NCBI GenBank assembly: GCA_001800185.1 | Contig: MGUX01000039.1 | Span: 1 to 6,735, forward strand | Direction: 5' to 3' | DNA: 6,735 bases | Source: Elusimicrobia bacterium RIFCSPLOWO2_12_FULL_59_9 | GTDB taxonomy: Bacteria > Elusimicrobiota > Elusimicrobia > O2-12-FULL-59-9 | Shown: positions 1 to 6,254 of the stretch, piece after piece | Numbering within the stretch: the stretch's first letter is position 1 | How the letters are laid out: each line of letters opens with the position of its first letter | Notes under the pieces: model-generated | The model's database searches: none | Told to the model about the DNA's origin: nothing | Seen by the model: the letters and a program-made list of their open reading frames with translations, nothing else | Program-made: the position numbers and the translations under genes

Positions 1-85
1 CAATACCGACGAAAACCAGGACCAGTTGCCGGTCTAGCTGGGCGCCGTGACCGGATAATATCGGCGCGGCGGATTCGGGCGACAT
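1..85 (-). CDS. candidate start of next gene, membrane-protein-like N-terminus (partial)
   Basis: A reading frame, shifted relative to ribF, is open from position 112 to the left edge; its first ATG is at 85-83. The 28 visible residues begin MSPESAAP and end in LDRQLVLVFVGI, a polar lead-in followed by what looks like the start of a hydrophobic membrane segment. A charged residue just before a hydrophobic run is how FtsW/RodA-type proteins begin, but this is too short to assign a family. If real, the gene starts within the ribF 3' end and overlaps it by at least 85 nt, longer than the other overlaps here. No clear Shine-Dalgarno precedes the ATG. It may be a chance frame, or the true start may lie outside the window. 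Confidence 0.35.
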   Translation of the reverse strand, partial: MSPESAAPILSGHGAQLDRQLVLVFVGI

Positions 86-953
86 CCGCGCGGATCTGCC
101 GCGCCAAAGCGCTCACTGAATCGAATTTTTTTTCCGCGCGGAGCAGCCGGATAAGCTCCACGCGGAGCGTTTTGCCAACCAGCCGGCCCTTAAATCCGAT
201 GAGATGCGCCTCGGCCTGCGGCGAAGTGGATTTGAGCGCGCGGCCGGGAGGGGCCGCCGTGGGGCGATGGCCGACGTTGAGCGCGGCCGGGTAGCGGCGC
301 CCTCCCGCGCGCACGCTCGCGTGAAAGACGCCGGGGGGGAGAATTTTTCCGTCGGGGACCGCCAGGTTCGCCGTCGGAAATCCGATCGTTCGGCCCAGGC
401 GGCGTCCCCGCACCACTTTTCCGCAAAGAAAATAACGATAACCCAGCAGCCGTTCGGCCTGGCGGATTTTCCCCTCCGACAGCAGCCCGCGGATTCGCCT
501 GGAAGAGACTTTTGCGCGGCGCCGGTTGAGGATGGGGCACGCCTCAAATGCGACGGAGTGGCGACGGCACAACTCTTGCAGCGCCTCCGGCGTCCCGGCG
601 CGGTCTTTGCCGAGAGCGAAATCGGAGCCGACCAGCAGGCAGCCCATCTTGTTTTTTTTGAGCAGAAAGTCCGTGAAAAACCTTTCCGCGCTCATCGCCG
701 CCAGACGCGCGTCGAAATCCAGGGTGATGACTTTATCAACGCCCAATTCGCCCAGCAGCGCCGCCCTCTCCGCGGCGGTGGTTATCAGCGGGATGTGGAG
801 GCGAGGATTGAAAAAAAGCCGCGGGGGGCGGTTGAATACGACGACCAAGCTGCGCATGCCGTCCCGGCGGGCGCGGCGCACGGCCTTGCGGATCAGGGCT
901 TGGTGGCCCAGATGGATGCCGTCAAAAGTTCCGATGGTGACTAGATTTTTCAC
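1..953 (-). CDS. ribF: bifunctional riboflavin kinase / FAD synthetase RibF (3' end off window)
   Basis: Makes FMN from riboflavin and ATP, then FAD from FMN and ATP, in the cytosol. 317 codons are visible with no stop. The N-terminal nucleotidyltransferase domain (about residues 4-160) carries GTFDGIHLGH at 8-17, VGSDFALGKDRAG at 108-120 and SSRRIR at 150-155. The C-terminal kinase domain (about 170-296) carries GRTIGFPTANL at 187-197, ALNVGHRPT at 224-232, the presumed catalytic Glu248 in EAHLIGF, and the usual final helix (RAEKKFDSVSALARQIRADV, 272-291). The start is GTG at 953, since no ATG, GTG or TTG lies just upstream in frame. It overlaps the truB stop as GTGA, with a weak GGAAG 7 nt before it. 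The N-terminus is therefore shorter than usual. The region after about residue 300 (arginine/proline-rich) lies beyond the family core, and the stop falls outside the window. Confidence 0.93.
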   Translation of the reverse strand, partial: MKNLVTIGTFDGIHLGHQALIRKAVRRARRDGMRSLVVVFNRPPRLFFNPRLHIPLITTAAERAALLGELGVDKVITLDFDARLAAMSAERFFTDFLLKKNKMGCLLVGSDFALGKDRAGTPEALQELCRRHSVAFEACPILNRRRAKVSSRRIRGLLSEGKIRQAERLLGYRYFLCGKVVRGRRLGRTIGFPTANLAVPDGKILPPGVFHASVRAGGRRYPAALNVGHRPTAAPPGRALKSTSPQAEAHLIGFKGRLVGKTLRVELIRLLRAEKKFDSVSALARQIRADVARIRRADIIRSRRPARPATGPGFRRY

Positions 954-1693
954 GGGCCGGCTTCCGGCGCGGGCAGAGCCAAGGCATCCAAACTCAGCGG
1001 CATGATCCGGGAGAGGAGGCGCTCGCGCGGGGCGGTCAAAAGCTCGCCGTGGCTCATCGCGTCGGCGACCCGGAGCGAGCCCACCCGCATGCGCCGAAGC
1101 GACTGCATCGTCGCTCCGCAGCCCAGACGCGCGCCCACCGCTTCCGCCAGAGAGCGCACATATGTTCCGCTGGAGCAGGCCAGGCGAAATTCGATCACGG
1201 GATGGCGGTATTGCAGGCAGTCGAAGCGGAAGATGGTCACCGGCCTCACCCGCTGCGGCGTTTCGATGCCCTGGCGGGCATAACGGTAGAAGGGCTTGCC
1301 TTTGTATTTGGATGCGGAATACTTGGGGACCACCTGGGAAATCTTTCCGCGGTGGGCCGCCAGGCAGCTTTCGATGAGAGGCAGCGGCATGGGGGCGGTG
1401 AGGGTCGTGGCCGTCGGCTTTCCGGAGACGTCGCCGGTGTCCGTGCTCAAGCCGAGCAGTATTTCGCCTTCGTACTCTTTGTGCAGCATTTGAAACTGGG
1501 CCTGGCTTTTCGTCGCGGAGCCGATCAATACGACCAATAGCCCGGTGGCCAGCGGGTCGAGCGTGCCCGAATGGCCGACGCGCAACGCGGGAGGAAGGCG
1601 GCGGCGGACGTGCAATACGACGTCGTGGGAGGTCAGCCCCGGCGGCTTGTCGACCAACAGAAGGCCGGAGAGGGCGGGCGGCGGGGGCGTCAT
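950..1693 (-). CDS. truB: tRNA pseudouridine(55) synthase TruB
   Basis: Converts U55 in the T-loop of tRNAs to pseudouridine. The 247-residue protein has all the TruB landmarks: LLVDKPPGLTSHDVV near the N-terminus (12-26), VGHSGTLDPLATGLL (39-53) with catalytic Asp46, KEYEGEILLGLSTDTGD (72-88), PKYSASKYKGK (123-133), SSGTYVRSLAE (174-184) with Arg180, and LRRMRVGSL (199-207). E. coli TruB is about 314 residues with a C-terminal PUA-type RNA-binding domain. Here the chain stops soon after the catalytic core (LSLDALALPAPEAGP), so that domain is missing. The start is ATG at 1693, 42 nt after rbfA and preceded by a G-rich stretch (GGGGGCAGG). The TGA overlaps the ribF GTG start, implying translational coupling. 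Confidence 0.96.
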   Translation of the reverse strand: MTPPPPALSGLLLVDKPPGLTSHDVVLHVRRRLPPALRVGHSGTLDPLATGLLVVLIGSATKSQAQFQMLHKEYEGEILLGLSTDTGDVSGKPTATTLTAPMPLPLIESCLAAHRGKISQVVPKYSASKYKGKPFYRYARQGIETPQRVRPVTIFRFDCLQYRHPVIEFRLACSSGTYVRSLAEAVGARLGCGATMQSLRRMRVGSLRVADAMSHGELLTAPRERLLSRIMPLSLDALALPAPEAGP

Positions 1694-1718
1694 CGGCCTG
1701 CCCCCAGCGCCAAGTTTT

Positions 1719-1734
1719 TCCGCCTGCAGGCGGA
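1719..1734. repeat. 16-bp perfect palindrome in the rbfA-truB gap
   Basis: TCCGCCTGCAGGCGGA is a perfect inverted repeat two bases past the rbfA TAA. As RNA it could fold as a CCGCC/GGCGG stem with a TGCA loop. On the operon strand it is followed by A residues, not T, so it is not an intrinsic terminator for this operon. It may be an mRNA stability or processing hairpin, a protein-binding site, or chance in GC-rich DNA. Confidence 0.5.
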
Positions 1735-1735
1735 T

Positions 1736-2086
1736 TTATTGTTTCTCTTTCTCAATTTGGTTCAAAAGAGTGGCGATGCGGCTGGCGTTTTCGGACGTCG
1801 AGTCGTACCGGAAGAGGATTCGGGGAATGAACCTTAGCCGAAGCCGGCCTTTGAGGTAATTGCGGATGGCCGGCCGCGCCCCCTCCAGCGCGGCCTGGGC
1901 GGAGTCCCGGTCGTCGGACTCTCCCAACACCGAAAAAAAGATCGTCGCCTGCTTAAGGTCTTTGGAAAGCTCGATGTCGTAGAGGGTCAGGATGCCGTTT
2001 AAAAAAGGGGCATTGTGCTTCTTGACAAAGTTGGAAACTTCCTGGAAGATCAGTTCCGAAAGGCGGCTCTTGCGTGCGAAAGGCAT
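1736..2086 (-). CDS. rbfA: 30S ribosome-binding factor RbfA
   Basis: A small cytosolic KH-fold protein that binds the maturing 30S subunit, helps 16S rRNA 5'-end processing and supports cold growth. It is 116 residues, normal for the family. Family features are the N-terminal helix (RKSRLSELIFQEVSNFV, 5-21), the strand YDIELSKDLKQATIFFSV (36-53), matching the conserved 'VxxSxDLxxAxVyvS' pattern, and the C-terminal LRFIPRILFRYDSTSENASRI (84-104) with the RYD-S-E signature before a final helix. The ATG lies one base after the infB TGA (TGAAATG) with no convincing Shine-Dalgarno, so translation probably depends on termination-reinitiation from infB. Its role with IF2, RimP and TruB fits the operon theme of ribosome and tRNA maturation. 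Confidence 0.95.
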   Translation of the reverse strand: MPFARKSRLSELIFQEVSNFVKKHNAPFLNGILTLYDIELSKDLKQATIFFSVLGESDDRDSAQAALEGARPAIRNYLKGRLRLRFIPRILFRYDSTSENASRIATLLNQIEKEKQ

Positions 2087-2087
2087 T

Positions 2088-4403
2088 TCACTTGCTGTGT
2101 TCCAGGCGGCGCAATCGTTTTTCCTTGGAAATCACTTCGATGCGGTCGTTGGGCTGGCAATTCTGGAAGTTTTCCAGTTGGACGCCGCATTCCATTCCCC
2201 GTTCCACTTCCTTGGCGTCTTCCTTGAAGCGCTTGAGGCCCACGATTTTGCTTTCCATCACAAGCTGCGCGTTGCGCATGATCTTCACCAATGAGCCGCG
2301 CCGGACTTTGCCGTCGAGGACCACGCAACCCGCGATCTTGCCGATTTTGGCGACCTGGAAAACCGCCCGGACTTCCAGCGCCGCGACGGTGGTCTCGACG
2401 ATTTCCGGCTCCAGGAGCCCCTCCATCGCCGCCCGCATATCGGCTTCCAGCTCATAGATGACCGAATACAGGCGCACCTCGAGGCCGCTTTTTTCGGCCA
2501 CGGCTTTGGCCCGGGGTTCGGTGTCGACGTGAAATCCCAAGATGATGGCGTTGCTGGCTTGGGCCAAGAGCACGTCAGATTCGGTGATGTTGCCGACGCC
2601 GCAGTGCAGGAAGCGTATCTGAATTTCAGAAGTGCCCAGTTTGCCGAGGTTGTCCTGAATGGCCTGGATGGAGCCGTGAGCGTCCGCTTTCAAAATAATG
2701 GGCAATTCCTTGAGTTTGCGGTCCGAAATCTGGGAGCGCAGGTTGAGGAAGGTCACGTGCTTTTGGTGCGCGAAAGCCGCCTCGCGCTGGATCAGGCCGC
2801 GTTTTTCCGCGATTTCCCTGGCCTGCCTTTCGTTGGCGGTCACGCTGAAGACGTCGCCGGCCTGCAGGGCCGTTCCGTTGATGCCGAGTATCTCCACCGG
2901 CGTCGAGGGGCCCGCCTCTCTAAGCTGTTGGCGGCGGTCGGAGATGAGCGCGCGGACTTTGCCGTAGCAGGGGCCGACCACGAACGGATCGCCGATCTTG
3001 ACGGTTCCATTCCGGACGAGGAGCGTGGCCACCAGACCGCGGCGGCTGTCGAGCTTGGCCTCCAAAATAACGCCGGAGCCCGGACGGTCCGGATCGGCTT
3101 TGAGCTCCTGCATCTCCGCCTCCAGCAGGATCGCCTCCAGCAGCCGGTCGATGTTCAGGCGCTTTTTCGCCGAAATGTCGACGAAGATCGTCTTGCCGCC
3201 CCAATCCTCCGGGTTCAAATCGTATTGCGCCATCTGCTGGCGGGTGTTCTGCGGGTTGGCGCCCGCGACGTCGATTTTATTGACGGCCACGATGATGGGA
3301 ACTCCGGCGGCGCGGGCATGGTCGATGGCCTCTTCGGTCTGCGGCATGACGCCGTCGTTGGCGGCTACCACCAGGACGATGATGTCGGTGACTTGCGATC
3401 CGCGCGCGCGCATGGCCGTGAACGCCTCATGGCCCGGCGTATCCAGAAAGACGATGTCGCCTTTGGGCAGCGAGACCTTGTAGGCCCCGATATGCTGGGT
3501 GATGCCGCCCGCCTCTTTTTCCATGATCCGCGATTTCCGGACGGCGTCCAAAAGGCTCGTCTTGCCGTGGTCGACGTGGCCCATGATGGTGACGATGGGG
3601 GCGCGCGGCTTCAAGTCGGCGGCGTCCTCCACTGTCTCCACCGCGCTGGAAAGCTCGGCGGCGGCGTAGAGCGGCGCGATCTCCAAGACGTAGCCGTACT
3701 CCTGGGCGATGATCATCGCCGAGTCGTCATCCAGGCGCTGATTGATGGTGCAGTAAACGCCCATTTTCATCAGTTTGCTGATGAGCTCATTGACTTGCAC
3801 GCCGATCTTTTCGGAGAGCTCCCGCACGGTCAAAAGGGATTGAACTTTGAGCTTCTTGGGCTCGGGCGCGGCCTTGGCCGCCGCGGCAGGAGCTGCCGAC
3901 GGCTGCGCCGCCGGGGGGGGAGAAGACTTTTGCGTTCCGGGTTTCTCCGGAGCCTTCGCCGCGGCGGGCGCTGGGGCCGGAACCGGGGCGGAGGGCTTGG
4001 CCGCGACGGGCGATGGCGCCGCGGAAGGCGCAGTCGCAGACGTTTGCGCTAATGGCGCCCCCTGCGCAGCTCCAGGGACAGAGCCCTGGGACCCAGAAGC
4101 CCCGGAGGGGCGTGGGGAGCTCGACACGCCGCTCTGCGGCTCCATTCGTCCCGCGTCTCCGACGCGGGGCAGGGGAGCCGGATGCGCGGCGGCCGGAGCC
4201 GGAATCTCGGCGCCCGCCGCCAACGATTCAATGTCGGGGGATTTTTTACCGGGGAGCTTTTTGGCGGCCGGTTTCTTAGCGGCGGAAATTTTAGGTGTTT
4301 TAAGCGCTTTCAGCTTGGCCGGCTTGGTCTTTTTCGCCGCTGCCGGGGCCTTGGCCGTGATTTTCTTCTTGTCTTTCGGTTCCGTCTTAGCTTTTTTTGG
4401 CAT
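2088..4403 (-). CDS. infB: translation initiation factor IF2
   Basis: A GTPase that brings fMet-tRNA to the 30S subunit and promotes 50S joining. The product is 771 residues. Residues 1-58 form a Lys/Ala-rich tail resembling histone H1. Residues 59-182 are an Ala/Pro-rich linker containing an unusual 39-residue segment (77-115). An IF2_N domain follows at about 184-242 (LTVRELSEKIGVQVNELISK). The GTPase domain has G1 GHVDHGKT (275-282), the switch GGITQHIGA (299-307), G3 DTPGHEAF (321-328), G4 NKID (375-378) and G5 SAKK (411-414). Domains II, III and C2 complete the chain; the fMet-tRNA-binding C2 region is about 683-758 (IGKIAGCVVLDGKVRRG). The ATG at 4403 overlaps the last 17 nt of nusA, with AAAAGG 6 nt upstream inside nusA. 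The gene ends 1 nt before rbfA. All catalytic motifs are intact, including His325. Confidence 0.98.
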   Translation of the reverse strand: MPKKAKTEPKDKKKITAKAPAAAKKTKPAKLKALKTPKISAAKKPAAKKLPGKKSPDIESLAAGAEIPAPAAAHPAPLPRVGDAGRMEPQSGVSSSPRPSGASGSQGSVPGAAQGAPLAQTSATAPSAAPSPVAAKPSAPVPAPAPAAAKAPEKPGTQKSSPPPAAQPSAAPAAAAKAAPEPKKLKVQSLLTVRELSEKIGVQVNELISKLMKMGVYCTINQRLDDDSAMIIAQEYGYVLEIAPLYAAAELSSAVETVEDAADLKPRAPIVTIMGHVDHGKTSLLDAVRKSRIMEKEAGGITQHIGAYKVSLPKGDIVFLDTPGHEAFTAMRARGSQVTDIIVLVVAANDGVMPQTEEAIDHARAAGVPIIVAVNKIDVAGANPQNTRQQMAQYDLNPEDWGGKTIFVDISAKKRLNIDRLLEAILLEAEMQELKADPDRPGSGVILEAKLDSRRGLVATLLVRNGTVKIGDPFVVGPCYGKVRALISDRRQQLREAGPSTPVEILGINGTALQAGDVFSVTANERQAREIAEKRGLIQREAAFAHQKHVTFLNLRSQISDRKLKELPIILKADAHGSIQAIQDNLGKLGTSEIQIRFLHCGVGNITESDVLLAQASNAIILGFHVDTEPRAKAVAEKSGLEVRLYSVIYELEADMRAAMEGLLEPEIVETTVAALEVRAVFQVAKIGKIAGCVVLDGKVRRGSLVKIMRNAQLVMESKIVGLKRFKEDAKEVERGMECGVQLENFQNCQPNDRIEVISKEKRLRRLEHSK
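4059..4175. repeat. hairpin-rich segment inside infB, candidate in-frame palindromic element
   Basis: About 117 bp in the IF2 linker is nearly all inverted repeats. Ends: CCCCTGC (4059-4065) and GCAGGGG (4169-4175) are complementary. Inside are CCAGGG/CCCTGG (4072-4077/4084-4089), GCCCC/GGGGC (4099-4103/4107-4111), GGCGTG/CACGCC (4109-4114/4125-4130), GCCGC/GCGGC (4128-4132/4136-4140) and the 8-bp CCCGCGTC/GACGCGGG (4150-4157/4161-4168, loop TCC). It spans exactly IF2 codons 77-115. The encoded peptide is rich in Gly, Ser, Arg and Gln and includes Met and Asp, while the flanks are Ala/Pro/Lys. This recalls the palindromic elements inserted in-frame into Rickettsia genes (RPE family). That it is a mobile repeat, and its exact boundaries, are inference. 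Confidence 0.5.
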
Positions 4404-5703
4404 TTTTGACCTTTTGAGGCGCGGCTTTCTTCGATTTTTCCGCCTCCTCCAAATATTTTTTAGCGCTGCGGATCACTTTTTCGGCCGTTTTGGGGCCGAT
4501 GCCTTGCAGTGTCGCCATTTCCTCCGCGGTCGCTTTCGCGATCTTTTCGATATCGTGCATGCCGACTTTGATCAAAGTGGACGCCAGCTTGGGCCCCACT
4601 CCTTCCAATTGTATCAAATCCTCGGTGTGCTTCTGATCCTTCTCCTGATTCTGCTGGGTTTTCTGCTTTTCGGTTTTGAGATCGATGATCCAGCCCGTCA
4701 ATTGAGAGGCCAGGCGGACGTTCTGGCCGTCGCGCCCGATGGCCAGAGGGAGCTGATCATCCGGCACGATAATTTCGGCCCGCTTGGCCTCGGCGTCCAG
4801 AATGCGGACATGCGTCGGCTTGGCGGGAGAAAGGGAATTTTTTAGAAACTCCATGGTGTCGCTGCTGTAATTGATCAAGTCGATGCGTTCCCCGCTCAGC
4901 TCGTTGGTGATCGTCCGTATGCGGGAGCCCCTCAAGCCCACGCACGCGCCCACCGGGTCCACCTTAACGTCGTTGCTGATCACCGTGACCTTGGCGCGGT
5001 AGCCCGGGTCGCGCACGATGTGCCGAATCTCGACTATTTTTTCGTTGACTTCGGGGACTTCCATCTCCAGAAGGCGCTGGAGCAAAAGTGGGCAGGAGCG
5101 GCTCAAGACGATTTGCGAGCCTCTTTGGGCGCGATCCACCTTCAATATGACGGCGCGGATTCTCTCCCCGGCGGCGTAGCGCTCTTTGCGTATCTGCTCG
5201 CTGATGGGCAGTATGCCTTCCGTTTTTCCGAGGTCCACGATGATGTTCCGGTCCATGAAGCGGCTCACCGAGCCGTTGATGAGTTCGCCCTCCCGCGGCT
5301 TATAACCTTCGTATATGTTGTCCCTTTCAGTTTCTCTTATTTTTTGAATCAGAACCTGTTTGGCCGTTTGCGCGGCAATGCGCGAGAGCTTGCCGGGATC
5401 CACCTCGATGGGAATATGGATGTTTTCCCCGATGGCCGCGTCGCTTTTTATTTTTTTTGCCTCATCGAGAGTCATCTCTTGGTCCGGCAAGGCGACGGGT
5501 TCCGCGACTTTTTTGACCATGCGGGCCGTGATTTCCGCCGTCTCCGGATTGATGGTGACTTCGACTTGAGCCAGCTTGCCGATTTGCTTGCGCAGGGCCG
5601 AGGCCAAAGCGCCCTCCATCAGCTTGAGGATTTCGCTTTTTTTTATGTTTTTTTCGCTTTCCAGCTGGTCCAGCGCGACGGTCAACTCGCTCTTGACGGC
5701 CAT
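4387..5703 (-). CDS. nusA: transcription termination/antitermination factor NusA
   Basis: Binds RNA polymerase and nascent RNA, controlling pausing, intrinsic termination and antitermination. Starting at ATG 5703 the protein has 438 residues. Layout: N-terminal RNAP-binding domain about 1-130 (ending IYEGYKPREGE); S1 domain about 137-202 (GELINGSVSRFMDRNIIVDL); KH1 about 205-285 with GLRG (257-260 region of DPVGACVGLRGSRI); KH2 about 295-345 with AIGRDGQNVRLAS (321-333); then two helix-hairpin-helix motifs, LEGVGPK (366-372) and LQGIGPK (399-405), and a Lys-rich tail. An alternative TTG start at 5709 is rejected because it would sit 1 nt from GGAGGAG; the ATG is 7 nt away. The gene follows rimP by 33 nt and overlaps infB by 17 nt. 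In E. coli NusA represses its own operon; something similar here is inference. Confidence 0.97.
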   Translation of the reverse strand: MAVKSELTVALDQLESEKNIKKSEILKLMEGALASALRKQIGKLAQVEVTINPETAEITARMVKKVAEPVALPDQEMTLDEAKKIKSDAAIGENIHIPIEVDPGKLSRIAAQTAKQVLIQKIRETERDNIYEGYKPREGELINGSVSRFMDRNIIVDLGKTEGILPISEQIRKERYAAGERIRAVILKVDRAQRGSQIVLSRSCPLLLQRLLEMEVPEVNEKIVEIRHIVRDPGYRAKVTVISNDVKVDPVGACVGLRGSRIRTITNELSGERIDLINYSSDTMEFLKNSLSPAKPTHVRILDAEAKRAEIIVPDDQLPLAIGRDGQNVRLASQLTGWIIDLKTEKQKTQQNQEKDQKHTEDLIQLEGVGPKLASTLIKVGMHDIEKIAKATAEEMATLQGIGPKTAEKVIRSAKKYLEEAEKSKKAAPQKVKNAKKS

Positions 5704-5710
5704 GGTCAAA

Positions 5711-5717
5711 CTCCTCC
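5711..5717 (-). promoter_or_regulatory. strong Shine-Dalgarno of nusA
   Basis: GGAGGAG on the minus strand lies 7 nt before the ATG at 5703. It is the best ribosome-binding site in the window and decides the nusA start in favour of ATG 5703 over TTG 5709. It suggests NusA is translated at its own strong site rather than only by coupling from rimP. Confidence 0.85.
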
Positions 5718-5736
5718 GGGACGGTGCCCCTTGCGG

Positions 5737-6198
5737 CTAAACTTGGATCTCAGGGTCCAGGCGGACTTCCTTGATTTGCTCCAGAGGCCAGGCGTATTGT
5801 TCGCCCGCGCAGTTCAATCTCAGAACCCCGTTTTCAAAAGCCTCTATGACGCCCCTAAAGTTGTGTTGCCCGTTTTCGGGACTTTTAAATTTAAGGTGCA
5901 GCTTCACTCTTTGCCCGGCGTAGCGCAGAAAGTCTTTCTCCTTCTTGAGGATCCGGTTGAGGCCGGGAGAGGAGACTTCCAGCTCGTAGGGCCCCGGCAG
6001 CAATTCCGCGGCGTCCAGAGCGGCCCCGACGCGGTGGCTTAGGTACTCGCAATCGCCCAAGCGGACTCCGCCTTCCTTATCCACGAATATTTGGAGGATC
6101 TGTCTCCGGCCGCCCTGTCCTCCGCGAATGTCCACCAGTTCGAAGCCTTCCTGCTGCAGCAGCGCCTCAAGGACGTTTTCGATTGCCGTCAAATCCAT
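5737..6198 (-). CDS. rimP: ribosome maturation factor RimP
   Basis: Cytosolic factor for 30S subunit assembly. It is 153 residues, normal for the family. The N-terminal alpha/beta domain (about 1-83) contains QEGFELVDIRGG (16-27), LQIFVDKEGGVRLGDCEYLS (35-54) and the signature YELEVSSPGLNR (71-82), matching the family pattern LEVSSPGLdR with Asn in place of the usual Asp. The C-terminal SH3-like domain (about 84-150) covers YAGQRVKLHLK and FRGVIEAFENGVLRL. The ATG at 6198 is preceded by only a G-rich stretch (GGGGCGGGCACG), so initiation may be modest. It is the first gene after the internal promoter (6255-6284), 33 nt before nusA, as in many bacteria where rimP heads the nusA-infB operon. 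Confidence 0.95.
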   Translation of the reverse strand: MDLTAIENVLEALLQQEGFELVDIRGGQGGRRQILQIFVDKEGGVRLGDCEYLSHRVGAALDAAELLPGPYELEVSSPGLNRILKKEKDFLRYAGQRVKLHLKFKSPENGQHNFRGVIEAFENGVLRLNCAGEQYAWPLEQIKEVRLDPEIQV

Positions 6199-6215
6199 CG
6201 TGCCCGCCCCGCGCC

Positions 6216-6244
6216 AAAAAGCGATAGCGGCACTCGACTGCCGC
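6216..6244 (-). terminator. hairpin plus T-tract between proS and rimP (terminator or attenuator)
   Basis: On the minus strand GCGGCA and TGCCGC (6244-6239 and 6232-6227) form a 6-bp GC-rich stem with a 6-nt loop, followed after six bases (TATCGC) by TTTTT (6220-6216). The short stem and the gap before the T-tract make it a weak intrinsic terminator. It lies just downstream of the putative promoter, so it would sit at the very 5' end of the rimP transcript. It could end proS read-through or attenuate rimP-nusA transcription. Confidence 0.45.
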
Positions 6245-6254
6245 CACTAGGACC

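Noticed and set aside
113..547. Arg/Ser-rich minus-strand frame of 144 codons
   Set aside because: It is out of phase with the ribF frame, which carries conserved kinase motifs over the same bases.
204..944. 246-codon + strand frame
   Set aside because: Antisense shadow of ribF with no recognisable motifs.
3878..4015. GC-rich repetitive-looking stretch considered as a tandem repeat
   Set aside because: It is explained by Ala/Pro codons of the IF2 linker; no repeat unit recurs with fixed period.
2529..4052. 507-codon open frame on the + strand
   Set aside because: It lies wholly antisense to infB, whose domains are unmistakable. Its product is low-complexity and rich in Arg, Gly and Asp, typical of a shadow frame in GC-rich DNA.
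3847..4845. 332-codon + strand frame with Ala/Gly- and Phe/Leu-rich stretches resembling membrane segments
   Set aside because: It is antisense to the Ala/Pro/Lys linker of IF2 and to NusA; the apparent hydrophobic runs are complements of Lys-rich codons (AAA/AAG read as TTT/CTT).
5020..6042. 340-codon + strand frame
   Set aside because: It is antisense to nusA and rimP, both with clear family motifs, and has no plausible promoter or ribosome-binding site context.
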